Shown piece after piece: positions 14,978-16,427 of a DNA stretch of 16,427 nucleotides (positions are counted from its first letter, which is position 1; each line of letters opens with the position of its first letter). Source of the DNA: Prevotellaceae bacterium. Its GTDB lineage: Bacteria > Bacteroidota > Bacteroidia > Bacteroidales > Bacteroidaceae. The stretch spans positions 1-16,427 of the forward strand of contig JAJPYW010000217.1 of NCBI GenBank assembly GCA_021204715.1, written 5' to 3'. The notes below the pieces were generated by a model. That model saw nothing but the letters and a program-made list of their open reading frames with translations, made no database searches and was not told the origin of the DNA. The translations under genes were made by a program, and so were the position numbers.

Positions 14978-15935
14978 TGGCGTGATGACATGGAACTTCG
15001 GGCAGATGTGCTTGGCCAACCTCTTTCTTTTCGCCGCCGTCTACCTGCTCTTTCCCGCTATTCCCTTCGCCATGGGGCAGCAGATAGGTGTCCCGGTGGC
15101 ACGGGCGGGCAACCTCTTTATAGCTTTCGCCTTCGGCCTTTTCCTTGTAGGCCCTTTCCATGCCCGGTTGGGCGACGAATGTAAGCGCAAGCAAGTGCTG
15201 ATGTTTTCCACGGCAGGCATGATGCTCACCACGGCGGGCTATCTTGCCGTCACCGACTACGTGCAACTGCTGTTGTTCGCATTGGTTCAAGGGGCTTGTT
15301 TCGGCATGGCTGTCACCGCCGGCATCACCGTGGCCATCGACATTATCCTTTCCCACAGGCGCACCGCCGCCAATATGGTCTATGCTTGGGTGGCGCGCTT
15401 GGGCATGCTGCTTGGGGTGGGAGCGGGCCTTTTGGTCTACCGCCTTTATGATTTCCATGCGGTCATTTACCTGTCCCTCGCCTGCGGCTTGTTGAGTCTG
15501 TTGTCCGCTTCGGGAGTCTACGTGGCATTCCGCGCCCCTATCGGCGTGCCGCTGTGCAATCTCGACCGCTTCCTGCTGCCGCGCGCTTGGGTTATGGCCA
15601 TCAACGCGTTGCTTGTCACAGGCGTGTCGGGGCTTTTACTGCCGTTGCTTTTCACAGGATCCCCTTATCCTGCGGTAGCGCTCGGCGTGTGGGCGTTGCT
15701 CGCCGCACCCTTCACCAAGCTCTTCGTCGACCTTTCCCAACACTGTCAGCGCGGCACGGCCAATACCACCTGCCATTTGGCTATGGAGGCCGGGCTGCTC
15801 GCCGGCCTTGCCGTCACCTGTCATTTGATGAATATGCCGGCGGTCTATAAAGCCGCCCTTGTCTGCAGCGTGGCGGCCGTACTCTTCTTCCTGTTGTTGG
15901 CATATCCCTATTACAAGCGTCACCGCGTCAGGTAA
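14958..15935 (+). CDS. MFS transporter, apparently 10 membrane segments
   Basis: A 325-residue inner-membrane protein of the major facilitator superfamily. Six segments are readable in the first half (about 14-36, 50-70, 77-95, 98-128, 136-160, 168-190), including the motif region GDECKRKQ after segment 2. Only four follow: about 210-233, 238-258, then the conserved block [13 protein letters not shown], then two segments before a basic end (YYKRHRVR). The usual length is about 390-400 residues with 12 segments, so about two segments appear to be missing before the conserved block. The start at 14958 overlaps panB by 20 bases; an ATG at 14985, after the panB stop, would give a product nine residues shorter. 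The substrate is unknown. The linkage to panB may hint at a pantothenate-related compound, but that is speculative. Confidence 0.88.
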   Translation: MKKSSTNGVMTWNFGQMCLANLFLFAAVYLLFPAIPFAMGQQIGVPVARAGNLFIAFAFGLFLVGPFHARLGDECKRKQVLMFSTAGMMLTTAGYLAVTDYVQLLLFALVQGACFGMAVTAGITVAIDIILSHRRTAANMVYAWVARLGMLLGVGAGLLVYRLYDFHAVIYLSLACGLLSLLSASGVYVAFRAPIGVPLCNLDRFLLPRAWVMAINALLVTGVSGLLLPLLFTGSPYPAVALGVWALLAAPFTKLFVDLSQHCQRGTANTTCHLAMEAGLLAGLAVTCHLMNMPAVYKAALVCSVAAVLFFLLLAYPYYKRHRVR

Positions 15936-16020
15936 GCTAATACTTGAAGACTATATCTTGATGAAATAGTTTTTTCATGACGGTGAGCCGAATGTATTCC
16001 CCGGCGGTTGCTGTGCCGGT

Positions 16021-16427
16021 CTAACTCCGCTCCACCTGCTTCACCCCTTTTACCGTGCGCAGTTTCTTGACGAGCGCTTCCAACCGGCCGGTGTCGCCCA
16101 CCATGACGGTGAGCTTCCCCGAGAAGAGACCGTCGTTCGACTGGATGTTGATACTGCGCAGTGTGATGCCCGTCTCCTTGGAGATAATGGAGGTCATGTT
16201 GGTCACGATGCCTATGTCGTCGTGTCCCACCACGTGCAGTGTGATGGGGTATTGCGTCCCTTCCGACTTGCCTGCCCAGCGCGCCTTGACGATGCGGTAG
16301 CCGAAGCGGGCGTGCAGGTCGGCCGCGTTGGGACAATCCGCGCGGTGTATCTTCACGCCGCCCGTCACCGACACGAAGCCGAACACATCGTCGCCGTAGA
16401 TGGGATTGCAGCAGCGGGCCAGCTTGA
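16021..16427 (-). CDS. RelA/SpoT-family (p)ppGpp enzyme, C-terminal part (partial)
   Basis: Only the last 135 codons are in the window; the gene continues past the right edge, so no start is present. The visible part begins with KLARCCNPIYGDD and FGFVSVTGGVKIHRADCPN, the conserved Cys-Cys zinc-finger/RIS region of long RelA/SpoT homologues. An ACT domain follows (about the last 80 residues, with DIGIVTNMTSIISKE and a closing VERS). These regions bind the ribosome and sense amino acids to control synthesis or hydrolysis of the alarmone (p)ppGpp. The synthetase and hydrolase domains are outside the window, so Rel and SpoT cannot be separated. The gene converges on the MFS transporter, with 85 bases between the two stops. 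Confidence 0.93.
   Translation of the reverse strand, partial: KLARCCNPIYGDDVFGFVSVTGGVKIHRADCPNAADLHARFGYRIVKARWAGKSEGTQYPITLHVVGHDDIGIVTNMTSIISKETGITLRSINIQSNDGLFSGKLTVMVGDTGRLEALVKKLRTVKGVKQVERS

Noticed and set aside
14159..15019. A 286-codon open frame antisense to panB
   Set aside because: It mirrors panB, is very His/Gly-rich and matches no family I know, whereas panB is complete and conserved.
15968..16019. Weak hairpins between the MFS and RelA/SpoT-family genes
   Set aside because: CCGGC/GCCGG (16001-16019) and an AT-rich stem near 15970 are short and lack a following T-tract in the right orientation.

Overview
The window looks like an ordinary chromosomal stretch from a Bacteroidales bacterium, probably gut-associated, with GC near half by eye. 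Three things point there. The gene content is Bacteroides-like: a xylBAE-type operon, a lone AraC-type HTH protein, a dipeptidyl peptidase III with a Cys-containing zinc motif, and a Fur-like gene overlapping purA. Several intergenic regions carry the Bacteroidetes -7 element TAnnTTTG. Shine-Dalgarno sequences are weak or absent before most genes. The genus cannot be fixed from the sequence. TTG is conspicuously frequent as a leucine codon. I see no tRNA, rRNA, CRISPR array, insertion sequence or prophage gene, and no obviously foreign segment.

Layout. Positions 1-3896 (+) hold a xylose utilisation operon: the end of a probable xylulokinase, xylose isomerase (xylA), a XylE-type H+/xylose symporter, and an exported seven-TPR protein 4 bases after the symporter. 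Together they import xylose, isomerise it to xylulose and phosphorylate it; the role of the TPR protein is unknown. After a possible terminator comes a small AraC-type regulator (4070-4540), preceded by a perfect 9-bp inverted repeat and followed by a strong intrinsic-terminator-like hairpin. A zinc dipeptidyl peptidase III (M49) and an AlkD-like HEAT-repeat protein follow as a pair (4615-7263).

A promoter at about 7295 precedes a Fur-family regulator that overlaps purA by 4 bases. A perfect 10-bp hairpin ends purA. A membrane zinc metallopeptidase (9255-9950, +) then converges on a minus-strand cluster read from right to left: methionine aminopeptidase, RmuC-like protein, and a metallo-beta-lactamase-fold hydrolase starting at a probable TTG codon one base after rmuC. 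Divergent from the aminopeptidase, on the plus strand, are a HAD-family hydrolase, panB (first committed step of pantothenate/CoA synthesis) and an overlapping MFS transporter that appears to have only 10 membrane segments. The right edge cuts a minus-strand RelA/SpoT-family (p)ppGpp gene, leaving only its C-terminal regulatory part.

Most of the region is housekeeping or carbon metabolism with recognisable families. I did not find a convincing undescribed multi-gene system. The points most worth a second look are: the terminator-like hairpin between two candidate starts of the M49 gene; the inverted repeat before the AraC gene; the hendecad repeats in the RmuC-like protein; the apparent loss of two membrane segments in the MFS protein; an AlkD-like protein without the usual Trp/Asp signature; and the exported TPR protein attached to the xyl operon.
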